Notes: generated from the letters alone by a model not told the origin. A stretch of 64,000 nucleotides of DNA from Sanyastnella coralliicola (GCF_030845195.1 NZ_CP132543.1:2807501-2871500); one strand, 5' to 3'; shown: positions 17,707 to 27,077, numbered from the stretch's first letter. Program-made: numbers and translations.

Positions 17707-18834
17707 CTATTTCTTTGATTTTCCGGAGTCCCGGAGCTTTTTAATTTGGTTTGCAAAATAAATGCTTTTTTCTGGGAATTTCAAGCTCAATAGTTTGTAG
17801 GCCTTTATCGCCTTGCGCTGATTCCCTTGCATAGCGTAGATTTTAGCCATGGTTTCGGTCACCATTTCTTCATCTTCTACCACACTCATCTTTGCCAAAT
17901 CATGTGTTGTAAACTCTGCAGCACGCCTTGGCGTAATCTTCGGATCTTCCTCAATAAAGCGGTCAATCAGTGCTTGTTTACGTTCTTCTTGATTTTCATC
18001 GCCTAACGGCGGAACGCTTCGCTTCTTCGCGCTGTTATTCTTCACCAACCAAGCCGCAAACGGCGACAACTGAGCTCCATCAGAATGCCCTTCTTGAATT
18101 TTACGCGAAGATGAATTCACCTCAGTGGTAGGTGGTGTAACCGTTGTTTCTGTTTCAGAATTCGGTTGTGGCGGGCGTATATATGCGTCCCCACCGGTCT
18201 CTTCCCTTAATTCTTCTTCTAATTCTTCCTTTTCCTCTTCCTCTGTCTCTTCCTGCGACTCAAGCACAATCGTAGAGGTAATCGCCTCCAAAATCACCCC
18301 TTGCTGAATCGGATCAAAATCCTCCAATTTGGTTCGTGTTGAGGGGGCTTCCTCTTCTGGAGGGCGCACATGTGCGCCCCTAACCTCTTCTTCTCCTTTT
18401 GATTCTAATTCTACTTCTTCCTTTAATTCTAATTCTCCTTCTATTTCTTCCTCTTCAGGTTCCGGTTGTGGTGGGCGCACATGTGAGCCCCTACCTAATT
18501 CTTCCTTCCCCTCTAATTCTTCCTCTAATTCTAATTCTACCTCTTCCTCCAAAACAACCGCCTCAATCTCTTCATCAATCTGTCGCACCTTATCTAACAT
18601 CGGTTGACGTACCAATAGATCGAACAGCACATCACGGTCAAAGACATGAATGGCTGCCAACTTTAAGTGGGCGTCGTAATCGAAGTGTTGGAGTTGGTGA
18701 TCAGCTTTCGCAAGCATGACATGTGCTCCCGTGAACCACGGCATGTCTTTGCTTAGACGAAGTAGCTCAGGACGTAAATCCGAAAGTGCCTGTCCTTGAG
18801 AATTGAGGGCGGTATAGAAGTCTTCTTTGAGCAT
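17707..18834 (-). CDS. TPR-like protein with a long Glu-rich, repeat-derived linker
   Basis: The start taken is ATG 18834, which overlaps the lptE stop by one base (TAATG), giving 375 residues. The N-terminal 80 residues (helical, FYTALNSQGQALSDLRPELLRL) and C-terminal 120 residues (TPR-like, TMAKIYAMQGNQRKAIKAYKLLSLKFPEKSIYF) are ordinary. Between them, about residues 85-225 are built of Glu/Leu hexanucleotide repeats and three copies of a palindrome coding for S-H-V-R-P-P, A-H-V-R-P-P and A-Y-I-R-P-P. The conserved place between lptE and secG suggests an envelope-related job, but the function is unknown. The linker is probably disordered and can vary in length. Confidence 0.8.
   Translation of the reverse strand: MLKEDFYTALNSQGQALSDLRPELLRLSKDMPWFTGAHVMLAKADHQLQHFDYDAHLKLAAIHVFDRDVLFDLLVRQPMLDKVRQIDEEIEAVVLEEEVELELEEELEGKEELGRGSHVRPPQPEPEEEEIEGELELKEEVELESKGEEEVRGAHVRPPEEEAPSTRTKLEDFDPIQQGVILEAITSTIVLESQEETEEEEKEELEEELREETGGDAYIRPPQPNSETETTVTPPTTEVNSSSRKIQEGHSDGAQLSPFAAWLVKNNSAKKRSVPPLGDENQEERKQALIDRFIEEDPKITPRRAAEFTTHDLAKMSVVEDEEMVTETMAKIYAMQGNQRKAIKAYKLLSLKFPEKSIYFANQIKKLRDSGKSKK
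18173..18191. repeat. palindromic element, copy A (inside the Glu-rich gene)
   Basis: GGGCGTATATATGCGTCCC, near-palindromic, flanked on the right by TTCTTC/AATTCT hexamers. It encodes part of A-Y-I-R-P-P on the minus strand. Confidence 0.75.
18362..18379. repeat. palindromic element, copy B (inside the Glu-rich gene)
   Basis: GGGCGCACATGTGCGCCC, a perfect 18-base palindrome, followed by CTAACC. It encodes G-A-H-V-R-P on the minus strand. Confidence 0.85.
18473..18490. repeat. palindromic element, copy C (inside the Glu-rich gene)
   Basis: GGGCGCACATGTGAGCCC, one mismatch from copy B, followed by CTACC. On the minus strand it begins GTAGGGGC, a foot resembling that of REP elements. Confidence 0.8.
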
Positions 18835-19331
18835 TACCAATTTCCAAGGGAAGCGTTGAAGATTTCTTGGGTGAGCTGCTCATTAATCTCTCCAGTCAAT
18901 TGCTCTTCAACAGTCAGAAGATCTTGAGAACTCTCGTAATCTGCGAATCGGGTGAAGTTGCGTTCGAAACTTAGATCCGGTTCTAAGGTATTGGTGTACT
19001 TCACTTTAACAGTGACTGTCAAGCGGTTTCGAGAAGCTGTTTCTCCATCAGACACCCCAACAGGACTCACGCGATAATCGGTGATCGATCCTTCAAAACG
19101 CAATTCACCTTTGGTATCAATCAACTGAAGGGTAGATTGACGCTGGATCAAATCACGCAGTTCCTCCGTGAAGTTCTGCGCCACAATCGGGCTAGCCAAT
19201 GGAGTCTGCGGCTTGAAGTATTCCACAGAAAACGTTTTGGCCCCTGAAGTCTGTGCACCATAAGGCGTGTAACACGAAATCAGAACGATCGCAAAAGCGA
19301 TAGGGAGGATATGGTTAAGTCTTAACTTCAT
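18834..19331 (-). CDS. lptE: LptE-like LPS assembly lipoprotein
   Basis: A 165-residue lipoprotein (signal MKLRLNHILPIAFAIVLISC, Cys20). The fold fits LptE: SVEYFKPQTPLASPIVAQNFTEELRDLIQRQSTLQL then GELRFEGSITDYRV and a long pair of strands. LptE plugs the LptD barrel that inserts LPS in the outer membrane. The pattern of sigma-54 activator, lptE, TPR-like gene and secG is a known Flavobacteriia order. It overlaps the next gene by one base. Confidence 0.88.
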   Translation of the reverse strand: MKLRLNHILPIAFAIVLISCYTPYGAQTSGAKTFSVEYFKPQTPLASPIVAQNFTEELRDLIQRQSTLQLIDTKGELRFEGSITDYRVSPVGVSDGETASRNRLTVTVKVKYTNTLEPDLSFERNFTRFADYESSQDLLTVEEQLTGEINEQLTQEIFNASLGNW

Positions 19332-19356
19332 TTCAAACGAATACTAAACTAGACAT

Positions 19357-19424
19357 CGACAATCAATAATCAATAACTAAGAACCAAGAACTAAGCACTA
19401 AAAACTAAGTACCAGTAGCCTAAC
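19357..19424. repeat. 7-base tandem repeat tract
   Basis: Words AATCAAT AATCAAT AACTAAG AACCAAG AACTAAG CACTAAA AACTAAG TACCAGT. It fills the gap between the sigma-54 activator and lptE, both on the minus strand, and so is probably transcribed. Confidence 0.8.
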
Positions 19425-19430
19425 GCCTTT

Positions 19431-20672
19431 TTATAAATTGTATTCCTTGATCTTACGATAAAGTGTACGCTCACTAATCCCTAGCTCACGTGCTGCGTAC
19501 TTACGCTTGTTCTTGTGCTTGGCGAGGGCCTTCTTGATCAGCTCCTTTTCTGTCTCTTGAAGTGAGAAAGTCTCCTCTACTTCTTCGTGCACGTGATGCT
19601 CCTCATAAGAAGGTGTAGCTGCGCGTTGCGGAAGATGAAGCACCCCTGAACTAGCAGCAGGACTCATATTCTCGGTCTGAGCATCGTCTTCAAACACACG
19701 TTTCATCAAAGCCACATTGGATTCTGTTGGATCTAAATGTCCATCATGCTGAATCATCTGCAGCACCAGCTTCTTGAGGTCAGTCAAATCATTCTTCATA
19801 TCGAACAACAACTGATACAAGATCTCACGCTCAGAGTAGTTTTGTGACTCTTGCTGCTGTTTATCAACCACCATTGGAAGGTGGTTTACTTCGTCAACCG
19901 GCAAGTACTGAAGCAAGGTTTGCGCGTCAATGTCTCTCTCCTTCTCAATCACTGACATCTGTTCGGTGATGTTCTTCAGTTGACGAACATTCCCTGGCCA
20001 GCGATAATTGATCAGAATCTCCACCGCATCATGGTCCAACCCTAAGGGAGGCATGCGGTATTGCTCAGAAAAATCTGTAGTGAACTTTCTAAACAACAAG
20101 TGGATGTCCTCTTTGCGATCTCGCAACGGAGGCATGAATATCGGCACTTGATTGAGTCGGTAATAAAGGTCTTCTCTGAATCGTCCTTTTGAAATGGCAT
20201 CTCCGAAGTTTACGTTCGTAGCGGCAACTACACGAACGTCAGTCTTGATGACTTTACTCGAACCCACTTTGATGAACTCTCCTGTTTCCAAGACACGAAG
20301 CAATCGCACCTGAGTTTGAAGTGGCAGCTCAGCTACTTCATCCAGAAAGATGGTTCCGCCGTTGGCGACTTCGAAATAACCTTTTCGAGAATCATGCGCA
20401 CCTGTAAAGGCACCTTTCTCGTGACCGAATAGCTCAGAATCAATAGTTCCTTCTGGAATCGCACCACAATTCACTGCGATGTACGGACCATGTTTTCTTG
20501 AACTAAGGTTGTGGATGATCTTCGGCATCACCTCTTTACCAGTACCAGACTCTCCATTGATGAGCACAGAGATATTTGTAGGTGCAACTTGCACCGCAAT
20601 ATCAATGGCACGATTCAACGGGGTCGAGTTCCCGATGATTCCGAAACGTTGTTTAACCGATTGGATCTCCAT
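19431..20672 (-). CDS. sigma-54-dependent transcriptional activator without a receiver domain
   Basis: A 413-residue AAA+ enhancer-binding protein. Walker A is GESGTGKE (about 40-47), the sigma-54 contact loop GAFTGA (about 89-94), Walker B IFLDEVAEL, and the R-finger region is LRDRKEDIHLL; WPGNVRQLKN follows. A Glu/His-rich linker (about 255-370) leads to a Fis-type helix-turn-helix (YAARELGISERTLYRKIKEY). No N-terminal receiver or PAS domain is present, so activity must be set by level or a partner. It starts 8 bases after the miaB stop and is likely in one operon with miaB and lptE. Confidence 0.92.
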   Translation of the reverse strand: MEIQSVKQRFGIIGNSTPLNRAIDIAVQVAPTNISVLINGESGTGKEVMPKIIHNLSSRKHGPYIAVNCGAIPEGTIDSELFGHEKGAFTGAHDSRKGYFEVANGGTIFLDEVAELPLQTQVRLLRVLETGEFIKVGSSKVIKTDVRVVAATNVNFGDAISKGRFREDLYYRLNQVPIFMPPLRDRKEDIHLLFRKFTTDFSEQYRMPPLGLDHDAVEILINYRWPGNVRQLKNITEQMSVIEKERDIDAQTLLQYLPVDEVNHLPMVVDKQQQESQNYSEREILYQLLFDMKNDLTDLKKLVLQMIQHDGHLDPTESNVALMKRVFEDDAQTENMSPAASSGVLHLPQRAATPSYEEHHVHEEVEETFSLQETEKELIKKALAKHKNKRKYAARELGISERTLYRKIKEYNL

Positions 20673-20680
20673 GTATGAAT

Positions 20681-22111
20681 TTAAGATGGCACTACCTCAC
20701 CAAGCAAAGTCACTGACGTACAGTCATGCGCGTGAACGTCAACGTATTGACCTGGTTTGATATCACCTTTAGGGAAGACAATCACCGTATTATAAGTCGT
20801 ACGACCGAACAGTTGATCTTCCGATTTCTTCGATGTTCCTTCCACCAATACACGATGGGTCTTACCTACAAGTGCTTTCGTACGTTCCGCTCCACATTCC
20901 ATCTGTAGGTCAATCACTTCTCTTAAGCGACGTCCTTTTACATCTTCTGTAATATCGTCTTCGTACTTACGCTCAGCCAAAGTGCGCGGACGCTCACTGT
21001 ACTTGAACATGAATGCCATGTCGTAACGAACTTCCGCCATCAGACTCAGGGTCTCTTGGTGTTGTTCTTCTGTCTCGCCACAGAAACCAGTGATGATATC
21101 TGTTGAAATCGCACAATCTGGCATAATGCGGTTGATGGCAGCAATACGATCGAGGTACCACTCACGTGTGTAACCGCGATTCATCTTCTTTAGCACTTCA
21201 GAGCTTCCGCTCTGTACAGGCAAGTGGATATACTTACAGATGTTTTCATACTTCGCCATCGTGTGAAGCACATCATCCGTCATGTCTTTAGGGTGGCTCG
21301 TTGAGAAGCGAACACGAAGGTCAGGATTCACCAAAGCTACTTTCTCCATCAGCTGAGCAAAGTTCACCGTCTCCTTTTCAGGATCCTTGATTTCTCCTTT
21401 GTTCGTCAAGTTCCATTTGTAGGAATCAACGTTCTGTCCAAGAAGTGTGACTTCGCGGTATCCTTGATCGAAGAGTTCTTGCGCCTCTCTTACAATCGAT
21501 TCTGGGTCACGACTGCGTTCACGTCCACGAGTGAAAGGCACTACGCAGAACGAGCACATATTATCACAACCACGCATGATTGAAATGAAGGCAGTGATTC
21601 CATTTGAATCAAGACGAACAGGTGCGATTTCTGCGTAGGTCTCTTCACGAGACAGCAATACGTTCACCGCTTTTTGTCCTGAATCAACCTGACCAATGAG
21701 GTTCGGAAGATCGCGGTAAGCATCCGGTCCAACTACCAAATCAACCAATTGCTCTTGTTCAAGTAGTTTCTCGCGAAGACGCTCGGCCATACAACCAAGC
21801 ACTCCAACTACCATGTCTGGTTTTGTCTTCTTCAGGTTTTTGAAGAATTGCAGACGTCCGCGTACACGTTGCTCCGCATTATCGCGAATCGCACATGTAT
21901 TAATGAGGACTACATCTGCCGCTTCCGCATCACGTGTAGTAGAGAATCCTGCTTCTCCCATGATCGATGCTACGATCTCAGAGTCAGAGAAGTTCATTTG
22001 GCATCCGTAGCTCTCTATGAGTAGCTTACGTTCTCCGCTTTCAGATGTCTTGGTCATGATCGCTTCTCCCTGACGAGATTCGTCGATCACTTTATTTCCG
22101 TCGTGTAACAT
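20681..22111 (-). CDS. miaB: tRNA-2-methylthio-N6-dimethylallyladenosine synthase MiaB
   Basis: A radical-SAM methylthiotransferase (476 residues from ATG 22111) that modifies A37 of tRNAs reading UNN codons. The N-terminal UPF0004 domain starts [16 protein letters not shown]; the radical-SAM cluster is [19 protein letters not shown]; a TRAM domain closes the protein ([20 protein letters not shown]). The frame runs to GTG 22153, but a promoter -7 element (TATCTTTG) lies at 22140-22147 within that extension, so the ATG at 22111 is the true start. Confidence 0.97.
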   Translation of the reverse strand: MLHDGNKVIDESRQGEAIMTKTSESGERKLLIESYGCQMNFSDSEIVASIMGEAGFSTTRDAEAADVVLINTCAIRDNAEQRVRGRLQFFKNLKKTKPDMVVGVLGCMAERLREKLLEQEQLVDLVVGPDAYRDLPNLIGQVDSGQKAVNVLLSREETYAEIAPVRLDSNGITAFISIMRGCDNMCSFCVVPFTRGRERSRDPESIVREAQELFDQGYREVTLLGQNVDSYKWNLTNKGEIKDPEKETVNFAQLMEKVALVNPDLRVRFSTSHPKDMTDDVLHTMAKYENICKYIHLPVQSGSSEVLKKMNRGYTREWYLDRIAAINRIMPDCAISTDIITGFCGETEEQHQETLSLMAEVRYDMAFMFKYSERPRTLAERKYEDDITEDVKGRRLREVIDLQMECGAERTKALVGKTHRVLVEGTSKKSEDQLFGRTTYNTVIVFPKGDIKPGQYVDVHAHDCTSVTLLGEVVPS

Positions 22112-22139
22112 TACGTTCTCCCCGATTGATAAAGGTTGA

Positions 22140-22170
22140 CAAAGATACGACACGAGGTCAAGTCTGACAA
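22140..22170 (-). promoter_or_regulatory. miaB promoter (TTG-N20-TATCTTTG)
   Basis: TATCTTTG at 22140-22147 and TTG at 22168-22170, 20 bases apart, match the Bacteroidota consensus. It overlaps the extended miaB frame, which decides the start at 22111. Confidence 0.7.
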
Positions 22171-22244
22171 TTTGTCACTCAAAAATCCTCGTTAAACAAG
22201 CACAAAAGAATGGCCTACATATATAATGTTAACGAAGAGCGCAC

Positions 22245-22273
22245 TTGCCTTGAATAGGATTGTCGTTAATTTG
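22245..22273 (+). promoter_or_regulatory. weak topA promoter candidate
   Basis: TTG (22245-22247), 19 bases, then TAATTTGC (22267-22274), which is a near match to TAnnTTTG. It would start transcription just before the leader hairpin. Confidence 0.35.
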
Positions 22274-22292
22274 CACCCGATTTTAACAGGCG

Positions 22293-22329
22293 GGAACCCA
22301 AAACACATTTACGTGTTCTTAAGGGTTCC
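22293..22329 (+). promoter_or_regulatory. nested hairpin in the topA leader
   Basis: GGAACCC (22293-22299) pairs with GGGTTCC (22323-22329), and inside AACAC (22302-22306) pairs with GTGTT (22313-22317). It ends 14 bases before the topA ATG, close enough to affect ribosome loading. The role is inference. Confidence 0.5.
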
Positions 22330-22343
22330 AACACAACAGCACT

Positions 22344-24653
22344 ATGCCAAAGAACCTGGTTATTGTAGAGTCACCGGCGAAAGCTAAGACCATCGAAGGC
22401 TACCTCGGGAAGGACTTCGTCGTTCGTTCTAGTTACGGACACGTTCGTGATCTTCCGAAGAGTGACCTGGCGATTGATGTCGAAAATGATTTCACCCCGG
22501 TGTATGAGGTCTCTTCCGATAAGAAGAAGTTGATCACAGAGTTGAAGAAACTTGCGAAGGAAGCGGAAATCGTATGGCTCGCAACGGATGAGGACCGCGA
22601 AGGGGAAGCCATTTCTTGGCACCTAGCGGAAACTCTGAAAATCGATGCCTCGAAAACACGCCGTATCGTATTCTCTGAAATTACGAAGAATGCGATCCTA
22701 CGCGCGATCGACAACCCAAGAACGGTTGACGTGAACCTGGTGAATGCTCAGCAGGCTCGTCGTGTGTTAGACCGTTTGGTAGGTTTCGAATTGAGTCCGG
22801 TACTTTGGAAGAAAGTAAAACCATCACTTAGTGCCGGTCGTGTACAAAGTGTGGCTGTTCGAATCATTGTAGAGCGTGAGCGCGAAATCAATGACTTCAA
22901 AGCGACAAGTTCATTCCGCGTCATCGCGATGTTTAATCTCGAGCGTGGTGAACTAAAAGCGGAACTCCCGAAACGTTTTGCGACGGAGGAAGAAGCGATG
23001 GCGTTCTTAAATGAATGCCTCGGTAGTTCGTACTCTATCCAGAATCTCGAAACCAAGCCTTCTAAGAAGTCACCAGCATCGCCGTTCACTACTTCAACGC
23101 TTCAGCAGGAAGCTTCCAGAAAACTGGGCTTCTCTGTATCGCAGACCATGGTAGTAGCGCAGCGATTGTATGAAAGTGGACGCATCACATACATGCGTAC
23201 TGACTCCGTGAACTTGAGCGACTTGGCATTAAACCAAGCCAAAGAGGTCATTGGAAATAACTACGGTGACGAATACGCGCAAACGCGCAAATACTCTTCG
23301 AAGAGTAAAGGTGCACAAGAAGCACACGAAGCCATCCGCCCAACAGACCTCGGACTTCAGAAAATCGAAGGTGATAGCGGTGAGCAACGATTATATGATC
23401 TCATCTGGAAACGCACCATTGCCTCTCAGATGGCAGATGCGAAACTGGAAAAGACTACCGCAACGATTGCGATCTCTGGAAGCTCAAGCACATTGCAGGC
23501 TAAAGGTGAGGTCATCAAGTTCGAAGGATTCCTGAAAGTTTACCTTGAAGGAACTGACGACGAAGATGAAGAGACAACGAAAGGAATGCTTCCTCCATTG
23601 AACATTGGGCAAGAGCTCGAGCTCAAGCACATCAATGCCACGGAACGTTTCTCTCAACACCCACCTCGATACACAGAGGCAAGCCTCGTGCGCAAGTTGG
23701 AGGAACTAGGAATCGGTCGTCCGTCAACCTACGCACCAACGATTTCTACTGTACAGAAACGTGGATACGTTGTCAAAGAAGACCGCGACGGAAGAGAGCG
23801 TCAATACCGTGTATTGAAACTAGAGAACGAAGCGATCTCAAAAGATACAGCTACTGAGAATACCGGAGCTGAACGAGGAAAGCTCTTCCCTACTGATATT
23901 GGTATCGTAGTGAATGACTTCCTGGTAGATAACTTCGAAGACATTCTAGACTACAACTTCACAGCGAATGTGGAGGAAGAATTCGACAGCATCGCTCGCG
24001 GAGAAGTAGCTTGGAACGAAATGATCCGCAACTTCTATGGCGACTTCCACACAAATGTGGAGGAAACGATCGAGACTTCAGAGCGTGCTACAGGTGAGCG
24101 TGCTTTGGGTGATCACCCTGAAAGCGGAAAGCCAATTATTGCGCGTATCGGTCGATATGGCCCGATGATTCAGATTGGTGATAGCGAAGATGAGGACAAG
24201 CAATTCGCTTCCCTGCTTCCAGACCAGTCAATCACGAACATTACCTTGGAAGAAGCGCTTGACCTTTTCAAACTACCTCGTCAATTAGGTGAGTTCGAAG
24301 GTGAAGCTGTATCTGCGGCTATTGGTCGTTTCGGACCTTACGTTCGTCACAACAAGAGTTTTGTCAGCATCAAAGAAGACGAAGGAGATGATCCATACAC
24401 GATCACTCTTGAACGTGCTATTGAGTTGATCAAGGCAAAACGTGAAGCCGATGCCAAGGCCATCATTCAAACATGGGATGAGGAACCAGACATCCGCGTT
24501 TTGAACGGACGTTACGGACCATACATCAAAGCAGGAAAGAAGAACGTCAAGATTCCGAAAGACAAGAAAGCGGAAGAGTTGACATTAGAAGAAGTGCGCG
24601 AATTGGTAGCAAATGCTCCTGATCGTCCAGCACGTAGAAGAAGCAAGAAGTAA
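22344..24653 (+). CDS. topA: DNA topoisomerase I
   Basis: A type IA topoisomerase of 769 residues that relaxes negative supercoils. The Toprim domain opens MPKNLVIVESPAKAKTIEGYL and carries the acidic triad ATDEDREGEAISWHL. The catalytic tyrosine is Tyr283 in RITYMRTDSVNLS. HEAIRPTD and GIGRPSTYAPTIS motifs follow. In place of zinc ribbons, the C-terminus holds three to four short repeats with R-x-G-R-Y/F-G-P (ARIGRYGPMIQIG, IGRFGPYVRHN, LNGRYGPYIKAG), and a basic tail. The next gene starts 6 bases after the stop. Confidence 0.98.
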   Translation: MPKNLVIVESPAKAKTIEGYLGKDFVVRSSYGHVRDLPKSDLAIDVENDFTPVYEVSSDKKKLITELKKLAKEAEIVWLATDEDREGEAISWHLAETLKIDASKTRRIVFSEITKNAILRAIDNPRTVDVNLVNAQQARRVLDRLVGFELSPVLWKKVKPSLSAGRVQSVAVRIIVEREREINDFKATSSFRVIAMFNLERGELKAELPKRFATEEEAMAFLNECLGSSYSIQNLETKPSKKSPASPFTTSTLQQEASRKLGFSVSQTMVVAQRLYESGRITYMRTDSVNLSDLALNQAKEVIGNNYGDEYAQTRKYSSKSKGAQEAHEAIRPTDLGLQKIEGDSGEQRLYDLIWKRTIASQMADAKLEKTTATIAISGSSSTLQAKGEVIKFEGFLKVYLEGTDDEDEETTKGMLPPLNIGQELELKHINATERFSQHPPRYTEASLVRKLEELGIGRPSTYAPTISTVQKRGYVVKEDRDGRERQYRVLKLENEAISKDTATENTGAERGKLFPTDIGIVVNDFLVDNFEDILDYNFTANVEEEFDSIARGEVAWNEMIRNFYGDFHTNVEETIETSERATGERALGDHPESGKPIIARIGRYGPMIQIGDSEDEDKQFASLLPDQSITNITLEEALDLFKLPRQLGEFEGEAVSAAIGRFGPYVRHNKSFVSIKEDEGDDPYTITLERAIELIKAKREADAKAIIQTWDEEPDIRVLNGRYGPYIKAGKKNVKIPKDKKAEELTLEEVRELVANAPDRPARRRSKK

Positions 24654-24659
24654 GAAACC

Positions 24660-25823
24660 ATGGATGGCATCCTAGATTTTTTCCAACCCGCCAACATTAG
24701 TATTGAACCATCTGAAGACGGTGTTCGTCGCTTATCAGATAGTGCGTTGATCCACACACAGGATTTCATGCCTGTACCTGAAGACCAGCGCATTGCCATC
24801 TTCGGCGTCATGGACGACCGTGGGGCGCACAACAATGAGGGTTGTTCTGACGGACCGGATGTCATTCGAGAATACCTATATCGTCTTCACGACATTGATG
24901 AGCCCATGGGCATCATCGACTTGGGGAATATCCACCCTGGTGAACGTCTAGAAGACACCTACGCTGCAGTGCGCGTGGTTTGCCATGATCTGCTGCGCGA
25001 AAACATCATCCCGGTCATCCTGGGTGGATCTCAAGATTTGACCTATGCAAACTATGCTGCCTATGAGAGCATGGAGCAAACGGTCAATTTGGTGACGGTT
25101 GATTCTCGCCTCGACTTTGGAGGTAATCCTGAACAACCTGACTCATGGAATTACTTGAACAAGATTGTGCTGCATCAGCCGAACTACTTGTTCAACTATT
25201 CCAACATCGCCAACCAACGATACCTGATCGACAAAGACTTGATCGAACTGATGGAGAAGATGTATTTCGATCTTCATCGTCTAGGAGAAGTTAACGGTCA
25301 AATCACTCATGCCGAGCCCGTGATTCGCAATGCCGACATCATGAGCTTCGACATGAGCGCCATTCGTGCAGGCGATAGTCCGGGACATCAGCTTGCTGGA
25401 CCAAACGGACTTTACGCTGAATTAGCCTGCCAGATTTGTCGTTATGCAGGTATGGCTGACAAGCTCACTTCGTTCGGAATCTATGAGTACAACCCTCGTT
25501 ATGATGAACGAGGCATTAGTGGTCACCTAGCTGCGCAGATGGTTTGGCACTTCATTGAAGGTATATCACACCGTCGTGGAGACTTCCCTGTGGGTACGAA
25601 AGATGATTACATCAAGTACATCGTTCCGTTAGCAGACCACGAATTAATTTTCTACAAAAGCCCACTTACCGACCGATGGTGGATGGATGTTCCTTACCCA
25701 TCGAAAAGTGGCAATCGCTACCAGCGTCACCACCTAGTTCCTTGTACTTATGAGGATTATCAAGAGGCAACGAATGAAGAAATGCCCGACCGATGGTGGA
25801 AAACTTTCCAAAAACTGACATAA
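24660..25823 (+). CDS. arginase-fold protein with degenerate metal site (formimidoylglutamase-like)
   Basis: A 387-residue ureohydrolase-fold protein. All three metal motifs are present in position but altered: GGxH is GGSQ (Gln125), DAHxD is DSRLD (148-152) and SxDxD is SFDMS (Asp231, Ser233). Thus three of six usual Mn ligands are replaced and only Asp148, Asp152 and Asp231 remain. It is usually annotated as formimidoylglutamase, but no histidine degradation gene is nearby. The C-terminal 60 residues (DRWWMDVPYPSKSGNRYQRH) are an extension absent from arginases. It is tightly linked to topA and lies upstream of the gliding operon. Enzymatic activity is doubtful. Confidence 0.8.
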   Translation: MDGILDFFQPANISIEPSEDGVRRLSDSALIHTQDFMPVPEDQRIAIFGVMDDRGAHNNEGCSDGPDVIREYLYRLHDIDEPMGIIDLGNIHPGERLEDTYAAVRVVCHDLLRENIIPVILGGSQDLTYANYAAYESMEQTVNLVTVDSRLDFGGNPEQPDSWNYLNKIVLHQPNYLFNYSNIANQRYLIDKDLIELMEKMYFDLHRLGEVNGQITHAEPVIRNADIMSFDMSAIRAGDSPGHQLAGPNGLYAELACQICRYAGMADKLTSFGIYEYNPRYDERGISGHLAAQMVWHFIEGISHRRGDFPVGTKDDYIKYIVPLADHELIFYKSPLTDRWWMDVPYPSKSGNRYQRHHLVPCTYEDYQEATNEEMPDRWWKTFQKLT

Positions 25824-25942
25824 AAGCTTCCGTCGATTCCTACAAGACCCAATAGCAAATATGGGTTATGTTTGACGGGAATCCCCGATTTACAAGGGAT
25901 TGGAAGCATTATGAACACAGGTTCACCTATTTTGCGTGCTAA

Positions 25943-25950
25943 TAAATTTG
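25943..25950 (+). promoter_or_regulatory. candidate -7 element of the porP-gldKLMN operon (TAAATTTG)
   Basis: A perfect TAnnTTTG element 65 bases upstream of ATG 26016, with no good TTG at the usual distance. Confidence 0.45.
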
Positions 25951-26015
25951 GCTATATTAGCCACTTCTCAGAGAGAAGAGGTAAACTAATAATGCTTACT
26001 AACAAGGAATTTGGA

Positions 26016-26984
26016 ATGAAACGCATCCTAATAACTGCGATTGTATTCTTTGCCTGTGCCGCTACTGCAACAGCACAACAAGACCCACAGTTCACGCAGT
26101 GGTTTAACGACAAGCAGTCGTTCAACCCAGCTGCCAACGGACTACAGCCTGGAAACTGTATTACGGGGTTCTTCCGTAACCAGTGGACTGGTTTCGACAG
26201 TCAACCACAAACCTTCATGTTGAACTACACTGGTCAGATCAACAACTTCGGAGGAATCGGATTGACTTTCTACAATGATCAACTTGGTCAGGAGTCAAAT
26301 ACAATCTTCCGTGCATCGGGTGCTTACCACCTTAATAATGTTGGATCCGGAAACTTGAGCTTAGGTCTAGGTTTAGGTTACTACGGAAAAGAGCTAGGTA
26401 ACGATTGGCTTCCACCAGACGGTGTTGAATCAATCGGTAGCGATGCTGCGATCAATAGTGATGTACGTAATGACAACGGGTTCGATTTGAACCTTGGTGT
26501 TTATTACTGGAAGCCGAATGAATACTACTTCGGTATCTCTGCTACACACTTGACGCAAAGCGATCTTGATCAATTGAGCATTCAGTTGAAGAGCCACTTC
26601 TACACTATGGGTGGATACAACTTCAATGATATTGCAACTGATATCGACCTTAGAACAAACCTTTTGGTGAAGTCTGACTTCAACAAATGGGCTCTAGACG
26701 TAAATGCCAACGTTCTATGGGCAGACCTTCTATACGCTGGTATCTCTTACCGTCCTGGCGATGCGATCGCTCCTATGGTAGGTGTAGAGTACTGTATGGG
26801 TGATTCAGACGGTCGTACAGAGAAGACACAATGTTTCAAGCTGGGTTACAGCTATGATGTTACTACCTCAGAAATTAGTAACTTTAGTAGCGGTTCGCAT
26901 GAGATTTTCCTAGGCTACTGTTGGTTCATTACCAAGAAGCCTTTGAGAAATATTCACTCGAACCCACGCTTTTTGGGGAAATAA
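26016..26984 (+). CDS. PorP/SprF-family type IX secretion outer membrane protein
   Basis: The start at ATG 26016 gives a clear signal peptide (MKRILITAIVFFACAATATAQ) and 322 residues; the upstream extension to TTG 25872 has no support. The mature N-terminus QDPQFTQWFNDKQSFNPAANG is the signature of the PorP/SprF family, followed by a beta-barrel with GGIGLTFYNDQLGQE and repeated aromatic strands. These proteins anchor or support T9SS at the outer membrane, and a copy is usually next to gldK. It heads the porP-gldK-gldL-gldM-gldN operon, with 93 bases to gldK. Confidence 0.92.
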   Translation: MKRILITAIVFFACAATATAQQDPQFTQWFNDKQSFNPAANGLQPGNCITGFFRNQWTGFDSQPQTFMLNYTGQINNFGGIGLTFYNDQLGQESNTIFRASGAYHLNNVGSGNLSLGLGLGYYGKELGNDWLPPDGVESIGSDAAINSDVRNDNGFDLNLGVYYWKPNEYYFGISATHLTQSDLDQLSIQLKSHFYTMGGYNFNDIATDIDLRTNLLVKSDFNKWALDVNANVLWADLLYAGISYRPGDAIAPMVGVEYCMGDSDGRTEKTQCFKLGYSYDVTTSEISNFSSGSHEIFLGYCWFITKKPLRNIHSNPRFLGK

Positions 26985-27077
26985 ATTGAAACAAACGAAG
27001 TTAATATAACGTAACCTGACGGAGTAAACCTGCTATTTCTACAACGGAACTGTAAGCTGTTGTAAAACAAGGAAATC

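Larger units (their letters stand above)
18195..18555. repeat. hexanucleotide repeats within the coding region
   Basis: Six-base words such as AATTCT, TCTTCC and TTCTTC run in three blocks (18195-18250, 18383-18457, 18495-18555), split by palindrome copies B and C. Because the period is six, the frame is kept and each word gives two residues (E-L, E-E, V-E). Confidence 0.8.

Noticed and set aside
24660-25823. Calling this gene a functional formimidoylglutamase (hutG)
   Set aside because: Three metal ligands are changed and no histidine degradation genes are in the region.
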